Assembly: GCA_025141015.1 (NCBI GenBank)
Contig: CP081098.1
Location: 936,501 to 1,000,500 of the forward strand
Source: Rhodobacteraceae bacterium M382
Lineage (GTDB): Bacteria > Pseudomonadota > Alphaproteobacteria > Rhodobacterales > Rhodobacteraceae
Length of the DNA: 64,000 nucleotides
Reading direction: 5' to 3'
Shown: piece by piece, positions 34,365-43,900 of the stretch
Position numbering within the stretch: position 1 is the first letter of the stretch
Layout: each line of letters starts with the position of its first letter
Notes under the pieces: model-generated
Databases searched by the model: none
The model's input: only the letters and a program-made list of their open reading frames with translations
What the model was told of the DNA's origin: nothing
Made by a program: the position numbers and the translations under genes

Positions 34365-36614
34365 TTACTCAAGACGTTCAATGCGCACCAGACAGGAATG
34401 CGCCGTGGGTCCCTGACCCAATTTGGACGTTCCCTTGTCCGCGCACAGCACATTTGGGTTGCCGTTTTGGCACAGGTTGGTCGCCTCATCCGGGCGATAC
34501 CACGCACCGGTGCTCACCTGAACCACGCCGGGACGGATTGCATCTGACAGGATCGCACCGCACAGGCACGCACCACGATCATTGAAGATCCGGATAACAT
34601 CGCCGTCTTGAATGCCCCGGTCGGCTGCGTCAGATGGATGAATCATTGCTGGCTCGTGGTGGGCGACACGGTCCGCCTGAGAAAGTGAGCCGTGATCAAG
34701 CTGGCTATGCAATTTGTTTTTGGGTTGGTTCGAAATCAGGTGGAGTTGATCGCTTTGTGCAGCACCCAACCATTCCAACGGGTCCATCCAGGTCGGATGT
34801 CCAGGGCAATCTGTGTAACCAAATTTGGCAATCTTCTCCGAGGCTATTTCGATTTTGCCGCTGGGTGTTCGCAGGGGGTGCAATTCGGGATCTGCCCGGA
34901 ATTTTGACAGCATGACATGGGGGGCTTGTGGCACTGGCATCTTGTGCCACCCTGTCTGGCGCAACGTGTCAAACGGCGGCAATTCGATATCGGCTCGGGT
35001 CGCTGATTGTCTGGATTTTTCGTACAGCCACCGAATCCAGCTGTCTGTGTCTCGATCTTGGGAATAGGCGCTTTCTATACCCAGGTGCCGGGCAATTCCC
35101 CTGAAGATATCATAGTCGTCGCGGGCTTGGCCGGCCGGGTCCACGACCTTTTCCATCATCAACACATAAGGGTCACGGGGTGACAGCGTGATGTCGTTTC
35201 GTTCCAGTGGCGTGGTACAGGGCAGCACGATATCGGCATGTTGGGCCAGGCTGTTCCAGCACCAGTCATTGACAATCACAGTCTCAGGGCGGGCCCAGGC
35301 GCGGCGCAGACGGTTCAGGTCCTGATGATGATGAAAGGGGTTTCCACCCGCCCACCAGATCAATCTGGTGTCAGGAAAGTTGTAGCGTTTTCCGTTGTAG
35401 TCAAAATATCCACCAGGGTTTTCCAGCATGTCTGTGATCCGGGCGACGGGAATAAAGGTTTTAACCTTGTTTCGTCCCTGTGGCAGCGCCTGAAAACGGG
35501 GGGAGGGTCTTTCTAAACCTACGGTGTTGACCGCGCCATATCCAAACCCGACACCACCGCCCGGCAACCCGATTTGGCCGAGCATGGCGGCCAGAACCGT
35601 TCCCAGCCAAAAGTTCTGCTCGCCATGATCCTGACGTGTCAGCGCCCAGGCCACAGAGATCATCGTGCGCCCCTGGGCCATGCGGCGGGCAAGATCCCGG
35701 ATCGTTTCGGCGGGAAGGCCACAGATGTCCGAGGCCCAATCGGCGGTCTTTGGTATTCCGTCGGTTTCGCCGGTCAGATACGCGGCAAAGTGATCAAAGC
35801 CGACAGTGTAGCGATCCAAAAATGCCCGATCTATCAAACCTTCGCCCAGCAACACATGAGCCAGCCCGATCATCAGCGCGGCATCGGTAGATGGTCGCGG
35901 TGCCAACCAGTCGGCCCCCAAGGTTTCCATGACATCGGATCGCAAGGGCGACACATTGACGAATTCGACACCTGCCGCCTTGGCTTCCAACAGGGCAGGG
36001 CCGGTGCGATGGGCACCCAGCCCGCCTTGGCCGATCATGGCATTTTTAACGGGCAAGCCGCCAAAGGCGACCATCAGGTCACAATTTTCGATGATCGACT
36101 GCCAACTGGTTGCGTCATAGATGAATTCGGCCCCACCCAACACATGGGGCAGGATCACTTCCCCTGCGGCGAGACTGTAAGTGTTCACTGATTTGGTAAA
36201 TCCGCCCAGCAAATTCAGAAAACGTTTGAGATGACCCTGTGCATGGTGAAACCTCCCGGCGCTTGCCCAGCCATATGAGCCTGCGAAAATGCTTTCATTG
36301 CCGTGGGTTTTGGTGACTCTGGTCAACTCGGCGGCAACCAGTTGCTCGGCTTCTTCCCAACTGATCTCGACAAAATCATCCCTGCCACGCAAATCGCCGG
36401 CTGTTCCCGGGCCGCCATCCAGCCAACTTTTGCGTACCATCGGAGCCGTGATCCGGTCCGGTCCGTTGAGAACGCCGACATACCCCTGACCAATAGGTGA
36501 CGGATCTGGATCCTCTTCAAACGGATGCAGCGCCGTTACTTCTCCATCTTGGGTCTCGACCCGGTAACTGCCCCAGTGAAAGCTGGTCAGGGGAAGGTCG
36601 GTAATGTCGGTCAT
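34365..36614 (-). CDS. molybdopterin oxidoreductase, BisC/TorA-like
   Basis: Mo-bis(MGD) enzyme of the DMSO-reductase family that reduces S- or N-oxides (biotin sulfoxide, methionine sulfoxide, TMAO). The 749-residue protein has the family blocks GSYGWASAGRFHHAQGHLKRF, NTYSLAAGEVILPHVLGG with Ser147 as the expected molybdenum ligand, WAGGNPFHHHQDLNRL and the C-terminal dinucleotide-binding domain. There is no twin-arginine signal and no N-terminal Fe-S Cys motif, so it should be cytoplasmic like BisC. No membrane cytochrome or chaperone gene accompanies it. Divergent from the imelysin cluster. Confidence 0.92.
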   Translation of the reverse strand: MTDITDLPLTSFHWGSYRVETQDGEVTALHPFEEDPDPSPIGQGYVGVLNGPDRITAPMVRKSWLDGGPGTAGDLRGRDDFVEISWEEAEQLVAAELTRVTKTHGNESIFAGSYGWASAGRFHHAQGHLKRFLNLLGGFTKSVNTYSLAAGEVILPHVLGGAEFIYDATSWQSIIENCDLMVAFGGLPVKNAMIGQGGLGAHRTGPALLEAKAAGVEFVNVSPLRSDVMETLGADWLAPRPSTDAALMIGLAHVLLGEGLIDRAFLDRYTVGFDHFAAYLTGETDGIPKTADWASDICGLPAETIRDLARRMAQGRTMISVAWALTRQDHGEQNFWLGTVLAAMLGQIGLPGGGVGFGYGAVNTVGLERPSPRFQALPQGRNKVKTFIPVARITDMLENPGGYFDYNGKRYNFPDTRLIWWAGGNPFHHHQDLNRLRRAWARPETVIVNDWCWNSLAQHADIVLPCTTPLERNDITLSPRDPYVLMMEKVVDPAGQARDDYDIFRGIARHLGIESAYSQDRDTDSWIRWLYEKSRQSATRADIELPPFDTLRQTGWHKMPVPQAPHVMLSKFRADPELHPLRTPSGKIEIASEKIAKFGYTDCPGHPTWMDPLEWLGAAQSDQLHLISNQPKNKLHSQLDHGSLSQADRVAHHEPAMIHPSDAADRGIQDGDVIRIFNDRGACLCGAILSDAIRPGVVQVSTGAWYRPDEATNLCQNGNPNVLCADKGTSKLGQGPTAHSCLVRIERLE

Positions 36615-36800
36615 TTGTCGATCCTCGGCTGGGTCTTCATGGCGGTCCCGCCTGCCTTCGATAGCGGGTTCGTGTCCATTTCGACAAGACCTGCACGGAC
36701 AAATGGTCGGCGGGCGGGATGTGTGCGGTTGGTTCGACCGTGATGCGGTGGCCTCTCGGATGTCTCAGTAGACGCGAAAAACCGCGGGATAAAAAGTGGA

Positions 36801-36832
36801 TTGACAATCCTGACAGATTCACTCAGTTAATG
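36801..36832 (+). promoter_or_regulatory. Putative promoter with iron-type TGA-N9-TCA motif
   Basis: A TTGACA at 36801-36806 is followed by TGACAGATTCACTCA (36811-36825), which fits the RirA-type TGA-N9-TCA pattern, and an AT-rich TTAATG near 36827. It stands 70 bases before a small ORF and about 290 bases before the imelysin genes. The iron link is inferred from motif and neighbours. Confidence 0.45.
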
Positions 36833-36895
36833 TGCATTACCTAGCCACCCCGACTGCAAAATGGGGAAGCCCTGACCTTGAAACGGAGCGGAGAC

Positions 36896-37054
36896 ATGCA
36901 GTTGGCAACGCCAATTTATCGGGTAGAGCGGGACACGCCGCCTCTTCCGGACCCAAGAAACGCGATCCTTCGAGAGCTGATGTCCACTGTGGAAACTGCT
37001 TGTGGGCTTAATTTTGAATGGCTGTTTGATCGGCTCGAAACCCCCTCTGAGTGA
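36896..37054 (+). CDS. hypothetical 52-residue protein upstream of the imelysin cluster
   Basis: Small open frame MQLATPIYRVERDTPPLP... ending ...DRLETPSE, 52 residues, preceded by a strong GGAGCGGAG Shine-Dalgarno at 36886-36894. No signal peptide, membrane segment or Cys motif. It lies 55 bases before the first imelysin gene and behind the putative iron-type promoter, so it is probably the first cistron. I recognise no family; short iron-cluster leader proteins of this kind occur in related genomes but function is unknown. Confidence 0.6.
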   Translation: MQLATPIYRVERDTPPLPDPRNAILRELMSTVETACGLNFEWLFDRLETPSE

Positions 37055-37109
37055 TCTGTATCACGCCGCAGACGCGGCAATGGACGAGAATTGAAAGGAA
37101 AGATCTGAA

Positions 37110-38381
37110 ATGAAACGCGCCCTTTTGGCAAGCTGCGTAATACCTCTTTCGATGGCGGCGCACGCGGCCCTGGCTGAAGAGATCACCAAGGTGGCTGTTC
37201 TGGAAAACTATGCCGATATTGCGCAGGCCGGATATGCCGACAGCGCAATCACTGCGGACAATTTGCGCCGGGCCATTGCGGCGCTGGTCGATCAGCCGAA
37301 TGGGATCAATCTGGCCGCTGCGCGGTCCGCCTGGATTGCGGCACGGGTGCCGTATCAACAGACCGAAGCGTTCCGGTTTGGCAATCCGATTGTCGACGAG
37401 TGGGAGGGCAAGGTAAACGCCTGGCCGCTGGACGAAGGGTTGATTGATTATGTCACAGACGCCTATGGCGGCCCGACAGATGACAATCAGCTGGCTGTGC
37501 TGAACGTGATTGCCAACCCGCGCTTCAGCCTATCGGGAACAGAGATTGATGCATCCGTGATCACGCCAGAGCTGTTGGCAACAACCCTGCACGAAGCGGA
37601 TGGTGTCGAGGCCAATGTCGCCACGGGCTATCATGCCATCGAATTTCTTTTGTGGGGGCAGGACAACAATGGCCATGCTCCGGGCGCAGGGGATCGTCCC
37701 TGGACGGATTTTGCCGCTGGTGATGACTGTACGGGCGGGAATTGCGACCGCCGTGCCGATTACCTGATGGCTGCAACTGATCTGTTGGTGTCGGATCTGA
37801 ACTGGATGGCCGAACAATGGGCTCAGGGGGGGGCGGCACGCACGCATCTGACCCAGACACCGGACGCCGGGATTGTTGCGATCCTGACCGGCATGGGGTC
37901 GCTGTCCTATGGCGAGCAGGCAGGTGAGCGGATGCGGCTCGGGCTGATGCTGAACGATCCGGAAGAAGAACATGACTGCTTCTCGGACAACACGCACAAC
38001 AGCCACTATTACGACGGCCTGGGGATTCAGAATGTGTATCTGGGCGAATATGTCCGGGTGGACGGAACCCTGGTGTCCGGTCCTGCGGTCAGTGATTTGG
38101 TGGCTTTGGCGGACGCGGATGCGGACGCCGAATTGAAAACCAAACTGTCGGATACGATGCAGGCCCTGGCCCGGATCAAGACAGCCGCCGAATCCGGCTT
38201 TGCATATGACCAGATGCTGGAACGCGGCAATGCCGGGGGTGAGGCGTTGATCATGGGCGGGGTCAACGGGTTGACCGATCAGACCCGGTCAATTGAACGT
38301 GCGGTGACAGCCCTTGGGCTGAACCAGATCGCGGTCGAAGGGTCGGACAGCCTTGATAACCCGTCGGCTGTGTTCCAGTAG
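37110..38381 (+). CDS. imelysin-family protein (IrpA/EfeO-like), first copy
   Basis: Exported imelysin (M75-like) protein of 423 residues. Signal peptide about 1-22 (cleavage ALA-EE). The signature GxHxxE is at 173-178 (GYHAIEFLLWGQD), a metal-binding motif of the family. Paired helical-bundle domains; two Cys (DDCTGGNC) may form a disulfide. Related IrpA proteins take part in iron uptake and bind iron in the periplasm. AAAGGAAAG precedes the ATG. It heads a short cluster with a second imelysin and a DUF1513 protein. Confidence 0.92.
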   Translation: MKRALLASCVIPLSMAAHAALAEEITKVAVLENYADIAQAGYADSAITADNLRRAIAALVDQPNGINLAAARSAWIAARVPYQQTEAFRFGNPIVDEWEGKVNAWPLDEGLIDYVTDAYGGPTDDNQLAVLNVIANPRFSLSGTEIDASVITPELLATTLHEADGVEANVATGYHAIEFLLWGQDNNGHAPGAGDRPWTDFAAGDDCTGGNCDRRADYLMAATDLLVSDLNWMAEQWAQGGAARTHLTQTPDAGIVAILTGMGSLSYGEQAGERMRLGLMLNDPEEEHDCFSDNTHNSHYYDGLGIQNVYLGEYVRVDGTLVSGPAVSDLVALADADADAELKTKLSDTMQALARIKTAAESGFAYDQMLERGNAGGEALIMGGVNGLTDQTRSIERAVTALGLNQIAVEGSDSLDNPSAVFQ

Positions 38382-38397
38382 ACAGCTGAGCGATCAA

Positions 38398-38420
38398 TCC
38401 CCCGGTGTTGTGCCGGGGGA
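38398..38420 (+). other. Intercistronic hairpin between imelysin genes
   Basis: Stem TCCCCCGG / CCGGGGGA with a 7-base loop and no U tract, in the 126-base gap between the two imelysin genes. It could stabilise the upstream mRNA or attenuate read-through. Confidence 0.5.
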
Positions 38421-38507
38421 CTTGCTCATTTGGTGCCGGTTTCAATGCCCTGAAAACCAGAGCCGGCTATCTGTCCTTTTCAAGGTTGAACGTCCCAAAG
38501 GTGCCTG

Positions 38508-39530
38508 ATGCGTGAATTTCTCAAAACTGCGGCCCTGATCGTGTTGCTACCTGTTGGGTTGTGCGCCGCTGAACCAGAAGAAACCGTGCGTAACGTTGTT
38601 GAACAGCACGTACTGCCTGGGTTTTCCACACTGAGGGACCGTGCCACTGATCTGATGCGCGCCACGGACACGGGCTGTTCGGCAAAGCCTGACGGGATCA
38701 AAGCCGCCTATCATCACGCAGCGGACGCCTGGATCTCGGTCAGCCATTTGCGATTTGGCCCCAGTGAAATTGATGATCGCGCGTTTGCCATCGCCTTTTG
38801 GCCCGACACCAAAGGGTTCACCCCAAAGGTCTTGGCCAAATTGCTGGGCGCTGAGGACCCGATCGTGACAGACCCGCAGAAGTTTGCCACCCTTTCGGTT
38901 GCCGGGCGGGGGCTCTATGCGCTGGAGTATCTGCTGTATGATGAACAGCTCAGTCAGACCGGCACACCCGAGTACCGTTGTGACCTGATCCGTGCCATCG
39001 CCCACGACGTTCAACAAAACGCCACGTCCATTCAACAGGGTTGGGAATTGGAATTTGCGCGGGCTTTGCTGGAACCCGGAATGGGGCAGGGACGGTACGA
39101 GACAACCGAAGACTCGTTGCAGGAACTGTTCAAGGCACTGGATACCGGCCTGCAGATAACCTCTGACATGCGGCTGGGTCGCCCGCTGGGCAGCTTTGAT
39201 CGCCCCCGTCCCAAACGGGCCGAAAACTGGAGATCGGGGCGGTCGCTGCAAAATGTCGTCGTTGCTTTGCAGGCCCTGCGCAATCTGGCGGGGCTTTTGG
39301 CGGCTGAGGATCCGGCGTTGGCTCTGGATCTGGATCAAGGTTTCGCTGCGGCGATTTTGGCTGCTGAGCGGTTGAATGATCCGATATTCGCGTCGGTTGC
39401 GGATCCACAGGGACGGTTTCGGGTCGAATCCCTGAAGCAGCGCATAGACGATGTTCGCGTGGTTGTAACAACCCGATTGGGTCCGGCGCTGGGCGTTGCG
39501 GCGGGGTTCAACTCTCTGGATGGAGATTGA
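38508..39530 (+). CDS. imelysin-family protein, second copy
   Basis: A 340-residue exported imelysin paralogue with a signal peptide at about 1-20 (LIVLLPVGLCAAEPEE). It is shorter and divergent: the GxHxxE site of the first copy is not evident; the equivalent helix reads GLYALEYLLYDEQ, keeping only the Glu. It ends one base before the TTG start of the DUF1513 gene. In related genomes two imelysins flank a di-haem oxidoreductase gene; here no such gene lies between them. Confidence 0.88.
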   Translation: MREFLKTAALIVLLPVGLCAAEPEETVRNVVEQHVLPGFSTLRDRATDLMRATDTGCSAKPDGIKAAYHHAADAWISVSHLRFGPSEIDDRAFAIAFWPDTKGFTPKVLAKLLGAEDPIVTDPQKFATLSVAGRGLYALEYLLYDEQLSQTGTPEYRCDLIRAIAHDVQQNATSIQQGWELEFARALLEPGMGQGRYETTEDSLQELFKALDTGLQITSDMRLGRPLGSFDRPRPKRAENWRSGRSLQNVVVALQALRNLAGLLAAEDPALALDLDQGFAAAILAAERLNDPIFASVADPQGRFRVESLKQRIDDVRVVVTTRLGPALGVAAGFNSLDGD

Positions 39531-39531
39531 T

Positions 39532-40626
39532 TTGACCTCGCGCCGTGCGTTCATGATCGGAATGATGGCGACAGGACTGTGTCCAGTGCCATCCTGGGCC
39601 GAGGCTGGCAATCCCAACTATCTGGCGGCTGCGCGCCGCCCGGACGGCGGGTTTGAATTGGCCGGATTGGACGCCGCGGGAAACCGGGTGTTTCGTGTGC
39701 GGTTGCCCGACCGTGGCCATGCTGCCGCGGCACATCCCGTCCGACCAGAAGCCGTTGCCTTTGCCCGTCGGCCGGGAACCTTTGCCATCGTGCTGGATTG
39801 CCGAACCGGGCGCGAGATTGCCCGGCTTGAAACCCCAGGAGGACGGCATTTTTACGGTCACGGCAGCTTTTCCACCGACGGGCGGGTGCTGTTCACCACC
39901 GAGAATGACTTTGAGGCTGGTCAAGGTGTGATCAGCCTGTGGGATGTGACGAAAGGGTACGGTCGGATCGGAGAATACCCCTCTGCCGGGGTCGGGCCGC
40001 ATGACATCTGCGTGATGCCGGAAGGGGACGTCATGGTGGTGGCCAATGGCGGGATCGAAACCCATCCCGATATGGGGCGTGCCAAGTTGAACTTGCCGCT
40101 GATGCGGCCCAACCTGACCTATCTTTCGCTGGATGGAGTGGTGTTGGATCAGCTGGAATTGGCCCCGGAGTTGCACAGGAACTCGATCCGCCATCTTGCC
40201 GTGCGCGCAGACGGGTTGGTCGGCTTTGCGTTGCAATGGCAGGGTGACGGAGGTGAATCGCCGCCGGTGTTGGGAGTGCACCACCGTCTGGGTGGATTGG
40301 CACCGCGCCTGTTTGAGGCACCGATGCCTGAACAGCGCCGGACCAGGGGATACGCCGGGAGTATCGCATTTTCCGAAGGTGGCGATCTGGTGGGCTTTAC
40401 CTCGCCACGCGGCGGGATCCTGCATGTTTTCAATGTCACGAGCGGCGCACTGGCGGGCGCACACAGGATCCATGATGTCTGTGGGCTGAGCGGTGCCCCA
40501 AACGGGTTTCGGTATACGTCGGGGACAGGCGACATCGGCCGTGCGGGGGCGGGTGCGCAGACGCTGACCGTTGTGGCAACCCATGACTGTCAGTGGGACA
40601 ACCATTTGGTCCCAGTGCCCATATGA
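39532..40626 (+). CDS. DUF1513 domain-containing protein, Tat-exported
   Basis: A 364-residue beta-propeller-like protein, last gene of the imelysin cluster. It starts MTSRRAFMIGMMATG, with SRRAF a twin-arginine motif before a hydrophobic core and AWA-type cleavage site. The TTG at 39532 fits, with GGAG six bases upstream and the preceding stop just before it; an ATG at 39520 is an alternative. Repeated patterns such as GHGSFSTDGRVLFTTENDFE suit a seven-bladed propeller. Role in iron handling is by gene association only. Confidence 0.88.
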   Translation: MTSRRAFMIGMMATGLCPVPSWAEAGNPNYLAAARRPDGGFELAGLDAAGNRVFRVRLPDRGHAAAAHPVRPEAVAFARRPGTFAIVLDCRTGREIARLETPGGRHFYGHGSFSTDGRVLFTTENDFEAGQGVISLWDVTKGYGRIGEYPSAGVGPHDICVMPEGDVMVVANGGIETHPDMGRAKLNLPLMRPNLTYLSLDGVVLDQLELAPELHRNSIRHLAVRADGLVGFALQWQGDGGESPPVLGVHHRLGGLAPRLFEAPMPEQRRTRGYAGSIAFSEGGDLVGFTSPRGGILHVFNVTSGALAGAHRIHDVCGLSGAPNGFRYTSGTGDIGRAGAGAQTLTVVATHDCQWDNHLVPVPI

Positions 40627-40920
40627 TGTCTCGGCTCCGGGAAGGAAAAAGACGCGACAGACGGAACCTGACGTTGTTCGACAACCCAATGGTGACGGTC
40701 AATGATCAGCCATAACACCCCGCCGTGCCAGACAGGGGAGCTGGCAATCCGACAGGACCGTGACCGGGCATGTGCCGCGGACTCATGGTCCTGTCCCCTG
40801 TACTCAATACCCAGACGCATGAACAAACGTGCTGCGGCGCACGGGTTCTGCCCCTAGGTTGCCGCCTGGACGAGACAGGGTTTTCCCAACATCTCGTCCA
40901 ATTGGTCAGGTCTCGCTTGC
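40627..40920. other. Gap between convergent DUF1513 and the exoprotein gene
   Basis: About 290 bases with no gene, RNA or clear terminator that I can recognise. Confidence 0.5.
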
Positions 40921-43900
40921 TCAGGCCAGCAGATCGAACACCGCGCCGCCGATCTGGATGTTGATCGAACTCTGACCGCCGCCGTCAACCAGGGCCCACA
41001 TGATCTGTTCGGTGGGTTTGTAGATGACAAAGGCTTCTTGGACCGCGTCATCGCCCGACCGTTCTCCAGCGTCATTGGCGGTATGGGCAAGGTTGACCTG
41101 GAAGTCGCTGGCCGTGGCAGGCGCGCCACCCCACAAAAGGACGTCGCCTTCGGTGGACAGATAATCCTGCACCCAGTCCGACCCGTGACCTTCGACACCG
41201 ACGTGAAAGAACTTGTCCGCGCCGGATCCGCCGTTGATGCGGTCATGGCCAAAGCCGCCGTTGACGAAATCATTTCCGGCCCCGCCGAATACCAGGTCGC
41301 TGAAGTTCGAACCAGTGATGACGTCATTGCCATCCTGCCCCTGCAGTTCATCCACGCCCGCACCTCCGGCGATCGTGTCGTTGCCGCCCTGGCCGAACAC
41401 CAGATCATTGCCCGCGCCTGCGTCGATGTTGTCATTGCCGTCGCCGGCATAAACCACATCGCGCAGGTCATCGTCTCCGGGGCCGCCGATGATGATGTCA
41501 TCGCCGGTGCCACCATTCAGCGTATCTGCACCAGGCCCACCATCGAGCCGGTCATTGCCCGCGTTGCCCAACAGCCGGTCGTTGTCGCCAAGCCCAAGCA
41601 GCGTGTCATTGCCATCTTCACCAACCAGCACATCCGGATTGGGTGTGCCCGTCAGCGTCAGATCTCCGCCACCAGCCAGCGCGGTCATTTCCGCAAGAGT
41701 CAGTATGCGGTCGCTGAACTGGAATTGCTCAAAACCGGTGGCTTGATCTGTGCCTTGGGTCGATACGATGGTGAAGACGCCGTCGCTGAGCGAAACGGTT
41801 GCATCACCTGAAGCAACGTCAATACCAACCGTGTCGTTTCCGGTCCCGCCATCAAGCGTATCGTCACCCAACCCGCCAATGATAAAGTCATCGCCACCCA
41901 GACCATTCAGTACATCATTCTGCGCCGTTGCAGATCTGTTTTCCAAGAGGTTGTTCCCGGAAAGATCAAAGCTGCGCCAGGCATCCAGAACTCCGGTCAC
42001 GTCTGCGGGGGTGGCCAAAATATGCCGGGCGACCAGCATTCCATCACTGAAAAAGGCGATTTCGGAGACGGTGCCTTTGACATCTCCGGCATTGGCCGGA
42101 TCATTTTTGTCAAAGGTGCCGGTCAACTCGACCAGATGGTCGTTGCCGGTGCCGTTTTCAAAGAACAAGACCGTGGTTTCATCGGCGCTGGAAACTGGCC
42201 CGTTCAATTTGACCGGATCCGGGGTCGCCGTGATGGACAGGAACTTGTCTTGGAAATTGATGAAGCTGTGCCCTGCGAACCCGTCTGTAGCAATCGCTGA
42301 TGCAACCATCATTGTCGGTGCTGCTGCGCCGGCACCGCTATCAACACCAGGGCCGGATACCAATGCGCCCGTAGACGGCAACGTATACGGCTCTGCGGCG
42401 TTATAGTTGACCGCATAGCCCATGTCCTCGAGCGAGCCGATGGTCAACCGGCTCAGCGGCATCGGCGGGCTGTTCTCGGCATAGCCGGTCATCAGTTCCG
42501 TCCGAAAGATGTTTTCGGCCCAATGACCGCCTGCGGTACCTGGTCCGCCCGTGGTCTCCAGCGGAACCGAGGTGGCTGACGTGCCCAGAAGCGTGCTGTA
42601 TTCGCGTATTGCGTTTGCCCCAGTGTAATTGAACCCGGACTTGAGCCCCAACGTGGACCAGAGTGTGCCAAGACCCAGCACATGCCCCATTTCGTGCTCG
42701 ATCACATCCTGGAGAATTCCTTTGGAAACCATGCCAGCAAGATCGGCCGAGTCGAATTGCATCATGCCGTTGAAAGGCAGGCTTGATCCGGAGCGGACGT
42801 CGCGCGGGCCTGCCTGACCCAGGATTCGACCGGGGCCGTCAATTTCAACAACCGAGGCATCAATCCGCAAGTCATCAATCAGGCCATAGCGCGCGCTTGC
42901 CACATCCGGCAAATCGCCGGTGATGACGTCCTCCCAAACTGCAGCGGCATTCTCAAAATAGGACCGATAGGTGCTGTCTCCGGAATAGTCGATGGTGATT
43001 TCAAAGCCGGAGGTGGGCGGCGCAACTGTCGTTTCCGCGACGGACACCTTGTATGTACCGGTTCCGCTATAGGCCCCAGCTTCGACATAGTAGGTGCCCG
43101 ACGTGGTCGGCGTGAATTCGATCCGGGCGTTTTGTCCTGTCCCGCCATCATCGTTGAACACGCCCGGGATCGTGGCACCGGATGCATCGTACAGACCCCG
43201 GATATAGGGATCGGTCAGCGTGCCGCCGCCTGTCGCGGTGCCTTCTAGGTCAACAACATAGGTGCGACCAGCCGTCAGGTTCATGCCGAACCAGTCCTGG
43301 TCCCCTACCGTTTCAATCGACCCGTTCGCAGTTCCGCCCGGCGAGACAGTGCCAGCGGATGTCGTGGTTTGACCAAAGTCATCTCCGGGTGTCCCGGTGC
43401 TGGTCTGGGCCAGCGACACTTTGTATGTGCCGGTGCCGTTTCCAAAGGACGCAGCAGAGACATAGTAGGTTCCGGATGCGGTCGGTGTGAATTCTGTGAG
43501 GCTGTTACGGCCGGTGCCTCCGTCATCATTGCTGGTTCCGCCAATCAGGGCACCCGTACCGTCATAGATGCCTTGGATCAGGGGATCGGCCAATGTCCCG
43601 CCCGAGGTTGCAGCGCCTTCGAGAGAGATCTGGTATGTGTTTCCGGCAACCAGGCTGACCGCGAACCAATCTGCGTCACCTGCGGTTTCAATGTTGCCCG
43701 TCGTCGATCCACCGATCGGCAGAGCACCGCTGCCACCAGCAGTTTGTGCATAGTCGTCGGTCGTGCCCTCTTGCGAGACGGACACTTTGTAGGTGCCCGT
43801 GTTGTTCCCGAACCCGCCGGCGGCGACGTAAAAGGTTCCGCTGCTGGTCGCCGTGAACGTCAGACTGCTGTTCAGGCCGGTTCCACCATCGTCATTGGTG

